From NCBI GenBank assembly GCA_041674745.1, contig JBAYVD010000017.1, forward strand, positions 12,170 to 76,169: a stretch of 64,000 nt of DNA, in the 5' to 3' direction. The notes under the pieces are model-generated. The model saw only the letters and a list, made by a program, of their open reading frames with translations, ran no database searches and was not told the origin of the DNA. How positions within the stretch are numbered: position 1 is the first letter of the stretch; every line of letters begins with the position of its first letter. Source of the stretch: UBA2040 sp041674745 (GTDB lineage: Bacteria; Bacteroidota; Bacteroidia; Flavobacteriales_D; Crocinitomicaceae). Below are positions 55,494-63,957 of the stretch, piece after piece. A program made the translations under genes and the position numbers.

Positions 55494-55927
55494 GCGCAAG
55501 CAATTTTATTTACCCGGTTGGCATGACGACCACCTTCGAATGCTGTTCCTAAAAAAACATCTACCATTGCTATTCCTTCTTCAATGGAAACAAATCGAGC
55601 CGGAAGCGCAATGATGTTTGCGTTGTTGTGTAAACGGGCTAATTCTGCTAATTCTGGTTTCCAACACAAAGCCGAACGAATGCCTGCATGCTTATTAGCT
55701 GTCATGTTAATCCCATTTCCAGATCCGCAAATCAATACACCCAACATCCCTGCGTTGGCTTCTACTTTGCTCGCAACTGGATGACCATAATCTGGATAAT
55801 CAATACTTTCTTCAGAATAACAACCAAAATCCTCCACTTCATAACCGTTCGCGATTAGATGTTCTTTGATTTTTTCTTTCATTTCAAATCCTGCGTGATC
55901 GCATCCGATGGGAATCAATTTGCTCAT
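55490..55927 (-). CDS. rpiB: Ribose-5-phosphate isomerase B
   Basis: 145 residues from the ATG at 55925-55927. The motifs are PIGCDHAGFEMK, CGSGNGINMTANKH (the catalytic loop) and the conserved HNNANIIALPARF. It interconverts ribose-5-P and ribulose-5-P in the pentose phosphate pathway; some relatives act on allose- or galactose-6-P. It is convergent with the TlpA-like gene. Confidence 0.95.
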   Translation of the reverse strand: MSKLIPIGCDHAGFEMKEKIKEHLIANGYEVEDFGCYSEESIDYPDYGHPVASKVEANAGMLGVLICGSGNGINMTANKHAGIRSALCWKPELAELARLHNNANIIALPARFVSIEEGIAMVDVFLGTAFEGGRHANRVNKIACA

Positions 55928-55944
55928 TTTTCTCTTATTTTTTA

Positions 55945-55952
55945 CAAAGTTA
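55945..55952 (-). promoter_or_regulatory. Bacteroidota -7 promoter element of rpiB
   Basis: TAACTTTG on the minus strand, exact TAnnTTTG, 17 bp before the rpiB ATG. Confidence 0.55.
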
Positions 55953-56140
55953 CCTTTATTCACAATCCCCGCAAGTTTCAAACATTCGGAGTTTTTAACA
56001 AAAAGCAAAGTACTGAACAGTAAGGGTTTTTAAATTTGATTTGTACACAGACCATGTGAACTAAATGTGAACAACCTACTCACAACTACTAAAACAAAAA
56101 TATAGGATTTTAAAAAAATTATTCCAAGCCACATTTCATT

Positions 56141-56320
56141 TCAATTCCACAAGGAAAGTTTGGTGAATTTATTGGGAAGTTTCCAACCATACTTTTCAAT
56201 CAATTCTTCATAAAGTTGATCACTTTTTTTAAACATCGAGGTTTTAAACATTCGTGTTAATAAGTACAAATAGACGCTTAAAATCAAAAGATTCTGTAAC
56301 TTGGTCTTGTTGATAAACAC
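56141..56320 (-). CDS. Candidate small membrane protein or gene remnant
   Basis: A 59-residue frame starting GTG at 56318-56320. It has a hydrophobic segment (LQNLLILSVYLYLL) followed by a charged, protein-like tail (KKSDQLYEELIEKYGWKLP). The amino-acid pattern looks more natural than chance AT-rich frames, but no family is recognised, there is no ATG before the membrane segment, and there is no promoter match. It may instead be the 3' remnant of a lost gene. Confidence 0.25.
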   Translation of the reverse strand: MFINKTKLQNLLILSVYLYLLTRMFKTSMFKKSDQLYEELIEKYGWKLPNKFTKLSLWN

Positions 56321-56564
56321 ACTTCATATTCTGATAACTTACAAATCAAATTAAATTCACATAAGTTTGTACACATATTAACAGCCCTAATAAACAATAA
56401 TAAATTTCTTTTTTAAAAAAACTTTAAATTACTTTATTATCAAAACGGTTTTAACATACCTCATTTGTTTTCTGACGATACATTTCGTACATTCTCAAAA
56501 CGACACCAATCTTGTTGTAAAAACATACACCTATCCATCTGGAAATAAGTCTTCTGAAGGAACC

Positions 56565-57878
56565 ATGCTGGGACAAAAACCCGTTGGTAATTGGACCAAT
56601 TTTTATGAATCTGGACAGCTCAGCAGCAAAGGGATTTGGAAAGAAAATGGTTTGGATAGTATTTGGACTTTTTATCGCGAAAATGGTGAAATTTCGAAAA
56701 CGATTTCTTACGAACGAAATTTAAAAAATGGAAATTACACCGTATTTGATTCTTCCAATTTTATTCAATTTCAAGGTTTTTATGTAAACGATACCTTGCA
56801 AGGTCCTTTTAAGAAATACAAAGACGGTCAATTGATCGAAGAAGGTAATTATTTGAACGGTGAACTCAATGGATGGGTCAAAGAAATGGATCCTGCTTCT
56901 GGTTTGGTTGCTTCTATTGTAGAGTTTAAAAAAGGAGAAGCTGGGGATACCCGTGAATTGAACCGAACCATCGACGGAAAACGAATCGGTCTTTGGCAAT
57001 GGTTTGATGTCAACGGTGATTTGATCAAACAAGAAATCTACACCGATGGAGAAGTGAATGGAAATCAAACGCAGTCTGTAGCTTCTTTTAAATTCGAAAA
57101 GGAATATTTCCCCAATGGACAACTGAAAGCGCGCTATATGATTCAAAATGGATACAAAAACGGTATTCAAACCAATTGCGACTCCCTGGGAAATACCTTA
57201 GCAGCTTTTCAGTTTAGAAATGACACTTTGTTATCGGAAGGATGGTTTACCAAAGAAGGTTTAAAAGACAGTTTGTGGATTGAGTATTTGCCCAACCAAG
57301 TCAAGTCGGCCAAAGGAAATTACAAAAACGGTAAAAAAGAAGGACTTTGGATCTATTATTTCTCCAATGGAGATGTTGAACAAAAAGGTCGTTACCAACA
57401 AGATTTGCCAACAGGCGAGTGGTTGTGGTATTATCCCAATGGACAACTTCGTCGGCAAGAGAATTTCTACAAAGGTCAATACGAAGGAGAGATTTTGGAT
57501 TACGATAGTTTAGGAACCTTGCTGCAAAGTAGAAATTTTACGTACAATACATTAGAAGGTGATTTGTATTATTTCATTGGCGACCACAAAGAAAAAGGCA
57601 ACATGGTGAACGGTTTCCGGGAAGGAAAATGGGTGTATTTCTATGGAAACAAAAAGAAAGCTTTCGTCGGAAAATACAAAGACGGTTTACCAGAAGGAAA
57701 ACACAAAATTTGGTTTGAAAACGGACGTGTAGCCTACGTGATCCACTACAAAAAAGGAAAGTTGAACGGTAAAAAGTTAGAATATTTCGAAAACGGCGGT
57801 TTAAACCACAATTATAGCTACAAAAACGGTACGCTTAAGTACGTGGATGGGGAGCGATTGGTGGAAAGAAACAATTGA
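56565..57878 (+). CDS. MORN-repeat / YwqK-family-like protein, N-terminus probably longer
   Basis: 437 residues from the first ATG, built of about 15 short repeats (Y-x-x-G-x-x-x-G-x-W-x-x-Y-x-x-N-G-x-L) such as GNWTNFYESGQLSSKG and GEWLWYYPNGQLRRQE. This is the MORN-like/YwqK family, sometimes annotated as toxin-system antitoxins without evidence. The frame stays open upstream, and codons from 56439 encode a signal peptide (KTVLTYLICFLTIHFVHSQ) that would start perfectly if ATC at 56439-56441 were ATG. The true protein is thus probably secreted or periplasmic, 479 residues, with a non-standard start or a mutated one. Confidence 0.85.
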   Translation: MLGQKPVGNWTNFYESGQLSSKGIWKENGLDSIWTFYRENGEISKTISYERNLKNGNYTVFDSSNFIQFQGFYVNDTLQGPFKKYKDGQLIEEGNYLNGELNGWVKEMDPASGLVASIVEFKKGEAGDTRELNRTIDGKRIGLWQWFDVNGDLIKQEIYTDGEVNGNQTQSVASFKFEKEYFPNGQLKARYMIQNGYKNGIQTNCDSLGNTLAAFQFRNDTLLSEGWFTKEGLKDSLWIEYLPNQVKSAKGNYKNGKKEGLWIYYFSNGDVEQKGRYQQDLPTGEWLWYYPNGQLRRQENFYKGQYEGEILDYDSLGTLLQSRNFTYNTLEGDLYYFIGDHKEKGNMVNGFREGKWVYFYGNKKKAFVGKYKDGLPEGKHKIWFENGRVAYVIHYKKGKLNGKKLEYFENGGLNHNYSYKNGTLKYVDGERLVERNN

Positions 57879-57885
57879 TGGAAAT

Positions 57886-58320
57886 CTAATAAATTGCGCT
57901 TAAAATTCCCATTACAATCAACATAGCAAACGAAGCAATTACCAATTTTAACAGTAAAATACCAGTTTGTAAATAAGCATCAATCCTTTCATCTTTCAGT
58001 GCCTTGAATGCTTTTTGACTTTGGTATACATCCAAAATATTTAATAAATTTCCTTTTAGGATACCATAAGAAATGCTGTGTTTTTTCATTAGGTCTGGTG
58101 CGTTTTTTCCAACGTAGGAACTAAAATTAAAAACCAAGCGGTAATGCAAACCAAAAAGGAATGTAGGTCCAAAAACCGCGTAGAATATGGGTGAATAAGC
58201 AGATATATTTTTAGAACCAAATACGCTGCTCACCAAAAAAAATAAGGTTACCGAGATGAAGTATGTTTTGATTGTTTTTACTGTAAAAATCTTCGAATTG
58301 ACCACATACGGAGGTTTCAT
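57886..58320 (-). CDS. Small integral membrane protein of unknown function
   Basis: 144 residues from the ATG at 58318-58320 (a longer frame to 58404 runs toward the group II-like sequence and is less likely). Two hydrophobic pairs: TYFISVTLFFLVSSVFG with PIFYAVFGPTFLFGL near the N-terminus, and a C-terminal helix (GILLLKLVIASFAMLIVMGIL). A soluble helical part lies between them. No family recognised. Convergent with the MORN-like gene, 7 bp apart. Confidence 0.7.
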   Translation of the reverse strand: MKPPYVVNSKIFTVKTIKTYFISVTLFFLVSSVFGSKNISAYSPIFYAVFGPTFLFGLHYRLVFNFSSYVGKNAPDLMKKHSISYGILKGNLLNILDVYQSQKAFKALKDERIDAYLQTGILLLKLVIASFAMLIVMGILSAIY

Positions 58321-58411
58321 GATAGTATCAAAGATAGGTTTTTCTGTGGAATGGGGAGTTGAGAATGGATTGAAGCGAACTCCTATAAATGGATAAAAAC
58401 ACAAAATTCTT

Positions 58412-58462
58412 GGTGTGAGAGGCGCGTTCCGTCAAGTTATTTAACGGAGCCGACTACTCGAT
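58412..58462 (+). mobile_element. Probable 3'-terminal (domain VI) remnant of a group II intron
   Basis: GGTGTGAGAGG, then a GC-rich hairpin (GTTCCGT paired with ACGGAGC, one G-U), then CTACTCGAT. This order is what I know from the last domain of bacterial group II introns, where GGTGTGAGAGG follows domain V and the intron ends near the branch-point strand in CTACTCGAT. Domain V and any reverse transcriptase are absent upstream, so only a fragment remains. The consensus is from memory. Confidence 0.5.
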
Positions 58463-58478
58463 TGTCTGTGCGAATTTA

Positions 58479-59525
58479 TTATATCCAAGGACCCTTTGTC
58501 GTCACGTTTATAATTTTCCCATTTTGATTAATTTTATATAAACCACCTGCTCCGCCCAACCATAGATTTCCTTTTCGGTCTTCCAGTATTCCCATAATTG
58601 AAATTGGAACATTGTAGTGTTTAAATGCTACTCCATCGTATTTATATACTCCATTTTTTACTGTACTTATCCATATATTATCGGATTTGTCTTTATAGAT
58701 TTCATATACATCACCATCATTAAAGCTTGCTATTTCTGGAAATGAAATAATCTTATTCCCCATCATTTTATTGAGTCCACCTTTTCCAAATTGCTTTTTG
58801 GGATCAGGGTCATCTCTTTCAGCGACTCTAGTTCCAAACCAAACACTTCCATCTTTGTCAAATTCAATATCGGTGACATAATTCGAATGAAGTCCATCTT
58901 TTTTCAGATAATGAGTAAATGATTTTCCATCATATTTACAGACACCATAACCAGGTCTTCGAAACCAAATATTGCCATTGGCATCTTCACTTACAGTTGC
59001 CCAATATTTGGTGTTTTCGTTTATTTTGGTATCCACTTCAGGGTACGGAATTGAAAAAGGATGAAACGTTTTTCCATCAAATTGAAATACACCATTCCAA
59101 GTGGCAACCCAAAAAACATTCTTACTATCAATAAGTAATTTGGAAACTACATTGCTGTTAAAGTCGTCTCCTACTAAAAAGTTCGTAAAATTCTTCCCAT
59201 CATATTTGGATAATCCTTCTCCGGTATGTAACCAAAATAGACCACTTGAATCCTCAATTATTCCAGTTACTCTATCAGATGGTAACCCATCGTTTTTAGT
59301 AAAATATTTTAATTTTTCGCCATCATAGTGTGCAATTCCTTTTTCAAGTGTTCCAAACCATAAAGTTCCTTTGGAATCTTCGAATACACTTGTAACATAT
59401 TCTCCAATTTGAGATTCAATTACAACTTTATTTGAATCGCTTTTTTTATTGCTATTCACTTGCTTTTCTTGAGAGTTACAAGAAGTTGACAAATGCGATA
59501 AAATTATTAGTATCATCAGTCTCAT
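58479..59525 (-). CDS. Lipoprotein with two-component-regulator-type propeller repeats
   Basis: 348 residues. Lipobox at the N-terminus (LSHLSTSCNS, Cys about residue 16), then about six blades of the Reg_prop type, each ending with a pattern like GTLWFGTLEKGIAHYDG, GLFWLHTGEGLSKYDG and GNIWFRRPGYGVCKYDG. In hybrid two-component systems such propellers form the sensor; here there is no kinase or DNA-binding domain, so it is a stand-alone propeller lipoprotein. It sits alone between two palindromic elements. Confidence 0.88.
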   Translation of the reverse strand: MRLMILIILSHLSTSCNSQEKQVNSNKKSDSNKVVIESQIGEYVTSVFEDSKGTLWFGTLEKGIAHYDGEKLKYFTKNDGLPSDRVTGIIEDSSGLFWLHTGEGLSKYDGKNFTNFLVGDDFNSNVVSKLLIDSKNVFWVATWNGVFQFDGKTFHPFSIPYPEVDTKINENTKYWATVSEDANGNIWFRRPGYGVCKYDGKSFTHYLKKDGLHSNYVTDIEFDKDGSVWFGTRVAERDDPDPKKQFGKGGLNKMMGNKIISFPEIASFNDGDVYEIYKDKSDNIWISTVKNGVYKYDGVAFKHYNVPISIMGILEDRKGNLWLGGAGGLYKINQNGKIINVTTKGPWI

Positions 59526-59544
59526 TTATTTCAGTTTTAGTATG

Positions 59545-59640
59545 ACCTACAACGTTTTTGGGCTTGGCAAAGGCCGCGTTTTTCACTACAAATATTGATC
59601 CATTGCACCGAACCGCCACTTTTGATAAACCCGTATGCGT
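59545..59640. repeat. attC-like imperfect palindrome B (degenerate)
   Basis: Arms: 59545-59571 (ACCTACAACG, TTGGGCTTGGCAAA) and 59620-59639 (TTTGATAAACCCGTATGCG), separated by an about 50-base loop. The left end is a close homologue of the left end of element C. On the minus strand the 3' end reads CGTTGTAGG. Confidence 0.45.
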
Positions 59641-59643
59641 TTT

Positions 59644-61434
59644 TTATTTTGATTCCAATTTTATATTCTTTCTAATGCGTTTTAGCGTGTAATCTTTTAC
59701 AGCATCCACTTTGTTTAAATAGTCGTCGATGCTTTGGGTTACAAATCTATCCGGGAGAATTCCAATGTCATCCGGTAACTTTGTTGCTGTAGATATATGC
59801 GTATTGTTCGCTACCGAGATGACTAATTTTGTGTTTTTTAGGCGACACAGTGTTTGTCCAGCCGTACAGAATTGATTTGAGCCCAACTCCTCGCCAATTA
59901 TTATCCCTAAATTATGTGCTTTTACTAAACTCATGAAATGCCCAGTGGTAGAATTTCCATTTCCATCTATTAGAAAATAAACTTTTCCTTTAAACCGATT
60001 TTCAAGCGGATAAATAAAATCTTCTCCGTACATCTTGTCTGTTTTTCCTTCAAATACTGCCTTTGAGTAATACCTAAAAGGTTTATCCATGAGATGTTGA
60101 AGCAAGTAAATGCTTGGATATTGCGAACCGCCTCTGTTGTACCTCACATCAATAATTAGATTTTTAATTTTTTTATTGTTGATTATATGCATACTGCTGT
60201 CAAGGAAAGATTTAAAAACAGGATATCTGTCCCATTCATAATAATTAAAAGATGAAATAGTTAAAACAGCTGTCTTTCCAGCTAAAATTTCTAAACACAC
60301 ATCTTTTGAGCAACGATTTGTGGAAGGATCATATAATTCAGTTGCAAAGCTTTGGGCTTTGTGCAATTTAATTGAACTGCTTTTTTCTTTTACAACAATT
60401 TCAAACGTTTTTGGCAAACCGACTGCGTAGGGTATTAAAGCCGCGAAATAGGTGTTGAAATATTGCGCTTTATATGTTTGGATATTTGCTTGTGAAGCGA
60501 TATGATTGTAAATATCATTCATGAGATTTTCGGTTTCAATGCCGTTGATACTCAAAATTTCGTCTTTTACTTTTACTTTATCCGAATTATTCATTGGATT
60601 TACCACGAATAATTTCTTGTTCACCCATCTAACCTGCAATGGAAAACTATTCTCCAAAGGCAACATGGAAAGCTCATGATAGTCATTTTGCATGGTAGAA
60701 GAAGCAGTATGCGAGCAACCTATACTTGCAATGATGGCATTACAATGCCAGGCAAATTCAGCATAAGTGGTTTTTTCAGTAATCAATGATTTTTTACTTT
60801 CTATATTTTTCAAGAATTGATCTTTCGTTATAAACTTAAGAGCATGAGGGTGAACCGCAAGTAACCGTTGACCCAATTGGTCTAAATCTTCCAAATAATC
60901 TTTTTGGGAATAAACCTTCGCGAATTTTTCTTGTGGCGTTAAAGGTTGAATATTTGGGAACTTTATTTTTTGAATAACATCTTCCGCATTAAAATTTTCA
61001 GGGTTCATCCGCAATGATTTCTCATAATATTGAAGTGCGTTGGCACTATCTTTTGCTTGAAGATACGCCTCTCCCATGCTGTCATAAGCGTTGGCCGAAG
61101 CAGGAAATTCAGAAATAACCAGTCTAAAAACGACAATCGCTTCGCTTACGTTGTTTTCCCATAAAAAGGAGTAACCGTATAAAGTTAATTCTGTCTCATT
61201 GCCAAAATCATATAATTCAAATTTTTCATCTTTTAGTTTATGATAAAGTGCTATTCTTTCCTCAATAGGCAGCTGAGCGTTTTCTTTAAGCTTTGCGACA
61301 ACCGATAATTTTTTCGTGCTGACTTCATTGGTTTGTTTTTCATGACCAGAGGTAGTTGAAAAGGATTTATTTCCGCATGCTGTGAGCAAACAGCAACTTA
61401 AAATGATTGAGCAAAGTGAATAAAAATGGGTCAT
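59644..61434 (-). CDS. TPR-containing S41-family peptidase lipoprotein
   Basis: 596 residues. Lipobox LLTACGNKS (Cys about residue 20). TPR-like helices around 85-150 (EAIVVFRLVISEFPASANAY, ANALQYYEKSLRMNPENF), a PDZ-like linker (VKVKDEILSINGIE) and an S41/tail-specific protease core (NLIIDVRYNRGGSQYP, then IDGNGNSTTGHFMSLV with the expected Ser, and GIIIGEELGSNQFCTAGQT). It is a probable cell-envelope serine protease. Ser/Lys catalysis is inferred; the Lys is not certain. Confidence 0.88.
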   Translation of the reverse strand: MTHFYSLCSIILSCCLLTACGNKSFSTTSGHEKQTNEVSTKKLSVVAKLKENAQLPIEERIALYHKLKDEKFELYDFGNETELTLYGYSFLWENNVSEAIVVFRLVISEFPASANAYDSMGEAYLQAKDSANALQYYEKSLRMNPENFNAEDVIQKIKFPNIQPLTPQEKFAKVYSQKDYLEDLDQLGQRLLAVHPHALKFITKDQFLKNIESKKSLITEKTTYAEFAWHCNAIIASIGCSHTASSTMQNDYHELSMLPLENSFPLQVRWVNKKLFVVNPMNNSDKVKVKDEILSINGIETENLMNDIYNHIASQANIQTYKAQYFNTYFAALIPYAVGLPKTFEIVVKEKSSSIKLHKAQSFATELYDPSTNRCSKDVCLEILAGKTAVLTISSFNYYEWDRYPVFKSFLDSSMHIINNKKIKNLIIDVRYNRGGSQYPSIYLLQHLMDKPFRYYSKAVFEGKTDKMYGEDFIYPLENRFKGKVYFLIDGNGNSTTGHFMSLVKAHNLGIIIGEELGSNQFCTAGQTLCRLKNTKLVISVANNTHISTATKLPDDIGILPDRFVTQSIDDYLNKVDAVKDYTLKRIRKNIKLESK

Positions 61435-61500
61435 ATATGCGTTCGTTAATTAATCTGTTTGAATTCGGATCAATCGTTTAAATGGGTCGTTTTACATTAC

Positions 61501-61640
61501 ACACAACGTTTTTTGGCTTTGCGTTCGGTGTGGAATAGAAAGCACTAAAGTTCAAATTTAGTACAAAAGCTAATAGAAAGTACAAATGTTCAGCCCAGTA
61601 CAAATGCCATACTGACGCAAAACCAATGTTAGTGGCGGGC
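61501..61640. repeat. attC-like imperfect palindrome C
   Basis: Left arm 61501-61523 (ACACAACG, TTTTTTGGCTTTGCG) and right arm 61616-61635 (CGCAAAACCAATGTTAGTGG) pair with a few bulges. A 92-base spacer contains three copies of AGTACAAA. Ends are AAC...GTT as in attC. Total about 135-140 bp. Confidence 0.5.
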
Positions 61641-61665
61641 TATTTCAAGATTTGATATAGCATAG

Positions 61666-63276
61666 TTATTGTTTAATTAATTTTAATGTTTTATTAAAAC
61701 CTGATGCAACTAATTCTATGAAATAAATACCATTTTTTAGTTCATTTAACTCTAAAATTATAGAATTTGAACTATGGGATTTGCTAAAATCTACTTGTGA
61801 TTTTACGACTTGGCCAAAAATATTATGAATATTAATTGAATTTATTTGAACATTATCACTAATGGAAATAGTTACTTTTGAGTCAAAAGGATTTGGGTAA
61901 ACATTAATTGAAAAATTTTCATTTATATCTTGAATGGCATTCGGAATATTAAGACACAAATTGGTTTGTGTAGTGCCTGCATGTATTTGAGTAACAGCCA
62001 TTAACATATTTCCACCAGTGCCAACTGAAGTAGGCGTTGTTGCAACCTGAGGTGAATAATTTGAAACAACAGTTACAGGTGTACCTTCATTGCAACCACT
62101 ATTACCTAATGAATCTGTTTTAATCAAATACAAATTCCTTAAGCCAACACCAAAGCCATACAAAGTTTCGCCAGTAATAATAAACCCATTGTCGCTAGTT
62201 TGTTGAATGGAATAACCAATTTCGTTATGATTTGTTGTACTTCCGCCATAGGTTTTGGACCATTGTTCAATTCCTTGACTATTGACTTTTACAACATATA
62301 CATCATAATCTCCATTCGTACTAAAACTAAATGACTTACCGACCATAATATAACCACCATCACTAGTTTGTTGTACATCATAACATTCGTCTATCATTGA
62401 ACCTCCATATAATTTTGCCCAGAGTGTATCTCCAACTGAATTTGTTTTTATTAAACAAAAATTAGGACCTAATGGTCCAAGTGTATTTTCAGAACTTCCA
62501 GCGATGATATAACCACCATCCGTTGTTTGCTTCACCGCTTTACCTTCTTCAAATCCAGTGTCGCCATATGTTTTTGACCAAATATGATTACCCAAAGAAT
62601 CTGTTTTAATTAAGTAAAAATCACTTCCTCCAAATCCAAATGTATTACCATTTGAACCTGTAATAATATAGCCTCCATCTGAAGTTTGTTGCACGGCATT
62701 AGCATATTCTGCATCAAGACCTCCATATGTTTTTGTCCAAGCAATGTTCCCATTGTCATTAATTTTAACTAAATAAACATCAAAACCTCCAGCACCAAAA
62801 GCAGGTGTTTGTCCTGACATAATATAACCACCATCAGAAGTCTGTTGAACATAGTAGCCGCCTTCAAATCCGTTGCCGCCATAGTTTCTAGTCCAAGAGG
62901 TATCGCCATTTGCTTTAAGCTTTAACAAATACATATCTTCTTCACCTGAGAAAAAATTCTGGGAACTACCTGATACAATATAGCCACCATCGTTCGTTAG
63001 TTGTATGCAGTATCCATATTCATTACCATTAGAATCTCCATAAGTTCTCGTCCAAATCGTATCACCTGCGAAATCGGTCTTTATGACTAATACATCTCTA
63101 CCACCAGAACCATAACTTGTTGTTGTGCCAGCAATGATATAACCACCATCTGGTGTTTGACGAACTGATAGACCTTCGTCAGAGGCTGTACCTCCAAAAG
63201 CTCTTTGAAAGGTTGTTTGAGAAAATACTGAAATTGAAAGAAAGATAAATAAAATTGATGTAAATAATTTTTGCAT
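61666..63276 (-). CDS. Secreted repeat protein with T9SS type A sorting domain
   Basis: 536 residues with a signal peptide (about 1-19). Residues about 20-400 comprise seven repeats of about 50-55 residues with the core QQTSDGGYIIxG, then VYLVKINxxGxxxWTKTYGG, probably forming a beta-propeller. The C-terminal about 75 residues (INVYPNPFDSKVTISISDN ... LKNGIYFIELVASG ... KTLKLIKQ) are a type A sorting signal. It is exported to the cell surface or medium. Function unknown. Confidence 0.88.
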   Translation of the reverse strand: MQKLFTSILFIFLSISVFSQTTFQRAFGGTASDEGLSVRQTPDGGYIIAGTTTSYGSGGRDVLVIKTDFAGDTIWTRTYGDSNGNEYGYCIQLTNDGGYIVSGSSQNFFSGEEDMYLLKLKANGDTSWTRNYGGNGFEGGYYVQQTSDGGYIMSGQTPAFGAGGFDVYLVKINDNGNIAWTKTYGGLDAEYANAVQQTSDGGYIITGSNGNTFGFGGSDFYLIKTDSLGNHIWSKTYGDTGFEEGKAVKQTTDGGYIIAGSSENTLGPLGPNFCLIKTNSVGDTLWAKLYGGSMIDECYDVQQTSDGGYIMVGKSFSFSTNGDYDVYVVKVNSQGIEQWSKTYGGSTTNHNEIGYSIQQTSDNGFIITGETLYGFGVGLRNLYLIKTDSLGNSGCNEGTPVTVVSNYSPQVATTPTSVGTGGNMLMAVTQIHAGTTQTNLCLNIPNAIQDINENFSINVYPNPFDSKVTISISDNVQINSINIHNIFGQVVKSQVDFSKSHSSNSIILELNELKNGIYFIELVASGFNKTLKLIKQ

Positions 63277-63324
63277 GATATTTTTTTATTTTGTTAGAAA
63301 TTTTTGTTTTGTTTTCCCGGGCTT

Positions 63325-63408
63325 GCCGCTAACGGTTTCGCAGTAGGCGATGTGGCGCTTTCTTTTGAGTATGTTCGTGCGCCATATAGCTTACTGCGTG
63401 TTATGCTC
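63325..63408. repeat. attC-like imperfect palindrome D
   Basis: Arms CGCAGTAGGCGATGTGGCGC (63339-63358) and GCGCCATATAGCTTACTGCG (63379-63398) match at 17 of 20 positions around a 20-base loop. Outside them lie GCTAAC (63328-63333) and GTTATGC. On the minus strand the preceding gene's stop codon lies inside the element. Confidence 0.6.
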
Positions 63409-63846
63409 ATTTATTTCGGTTTTCGATTTATTCTGCTTCGTCTTCCAAACGAATATTCCTAGGCAAAAATGTACAATTAAAATTCCCAACAAAATTAAAT
63501 TGGGTAATTCATATACTGGATTTCCGTACACAATGCCATTTACAAGTACGACTAATGTTATTAAAACCAAATATGGAATAGCCATGGACTTCCATACTTT
63601 TGCCCAAAGTACTCTTGGTTCATGCTTTTTTCGAATTATAAATTGTATGTATATTAAATGTGGTAGCGTTAAAACAATTCCAAAAACAAAAAATATTAAT
63701 ATCCCAATTGCAACTTGTGTTAATCTTCTTAAATCAAATTCGATTTGATCCAAAAGAAGATTGAGAACAAATATTATTAGTACAATATATACACTTCCGA
63801 ACAAGTTCGTTAATAACCATTTATTGTATGTTGATTGTTTGGTCAT
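63391..63846 (-). CDS. Small membrane protein of unknown function
   Basis: 151 residues, four hydrophobic helices (LFGSVYIVLIIFVLNLLL, VAIGILIFFVFGIVLTLPH, MAIPYLVLITLVVLVNGIVYG, LILLGILIVHFCLGIFVW) and a Lys/Asn/Glu-rich tail. No family recognised. The last five codons and stop (EHNTQ*) are encoded by the arm of element D, so the reading frame ends inside a palindrome, as in many integron cassettes. Confidence 0.75.
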   Translation of the reverse strand: MTKQSTYNKWLLTNLFGSVYIVLIIFVLNLLLDQIEFDLRRLTQVAIGILIFFVFGIVLTLPHLIYIQFIIRKKHEPRVLWAKVWKSMAIPYLVLITLVVLVNGIVYGNPVYELPNLILLGILIVHFCLGIFVWKTKQNKSKTEINEHNTQ

Positions 63847-63875
63847 TTTTGCCTCTTTCGAGTGATTATATCATT

Positions 63876-63957
63876 GAGCATAACGTATAGAAGTTTGACT
63901 CGATCAGAAATCTCAAGTTTAAAAGTAAACTGAATGAGTCAAACTTCGTGTTATGTC
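63876..63957. repeat. attC-like imperfect palindrome E
   Basis: Inner arms GAAGTTTGACTC (63890-63901) and GAGTCAAACTTC (63936-63947) are perfect 12-bp complements around a 34-base loop. Outer arms CATAAC (63879-63884) and GTTATG (63950-63955) are also perfect, with unequal spacers (5 and 2 bp) between inner and outer arms. It lies 29 bp upstream of the last gene. Confidence 0.65.

Larger units (their letters stand above)
55928..56564. other. Long AT-rich intergenic region
   Basis: It holds the rpiB promoter element, a candidate 59-residue minus-strand reading frame (56141-56320), and, from about 56439, an in-frame signal-peptide-like extension of the MORN-like gene that lacks a normal start codon. 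I see no RNA gene or clear terminator. Confidence 0.6.

Noticed and set aside
58412..58462. Counting this palindrome as another attC-like element
   Set aside because: Its sequence fits a group II intron 3' end better and lacks the AAC...GTT ends of elements B-E.
61700..63200. Regularly spaced near-identical 20-30 bp segments suggesting a CRISPR array
   Set aside because: They are in-frame repeats encoding the TSDGGYIIxG core of the T9SS repeat protein at about 150-160 bp spacing, not CRISPR geometry.
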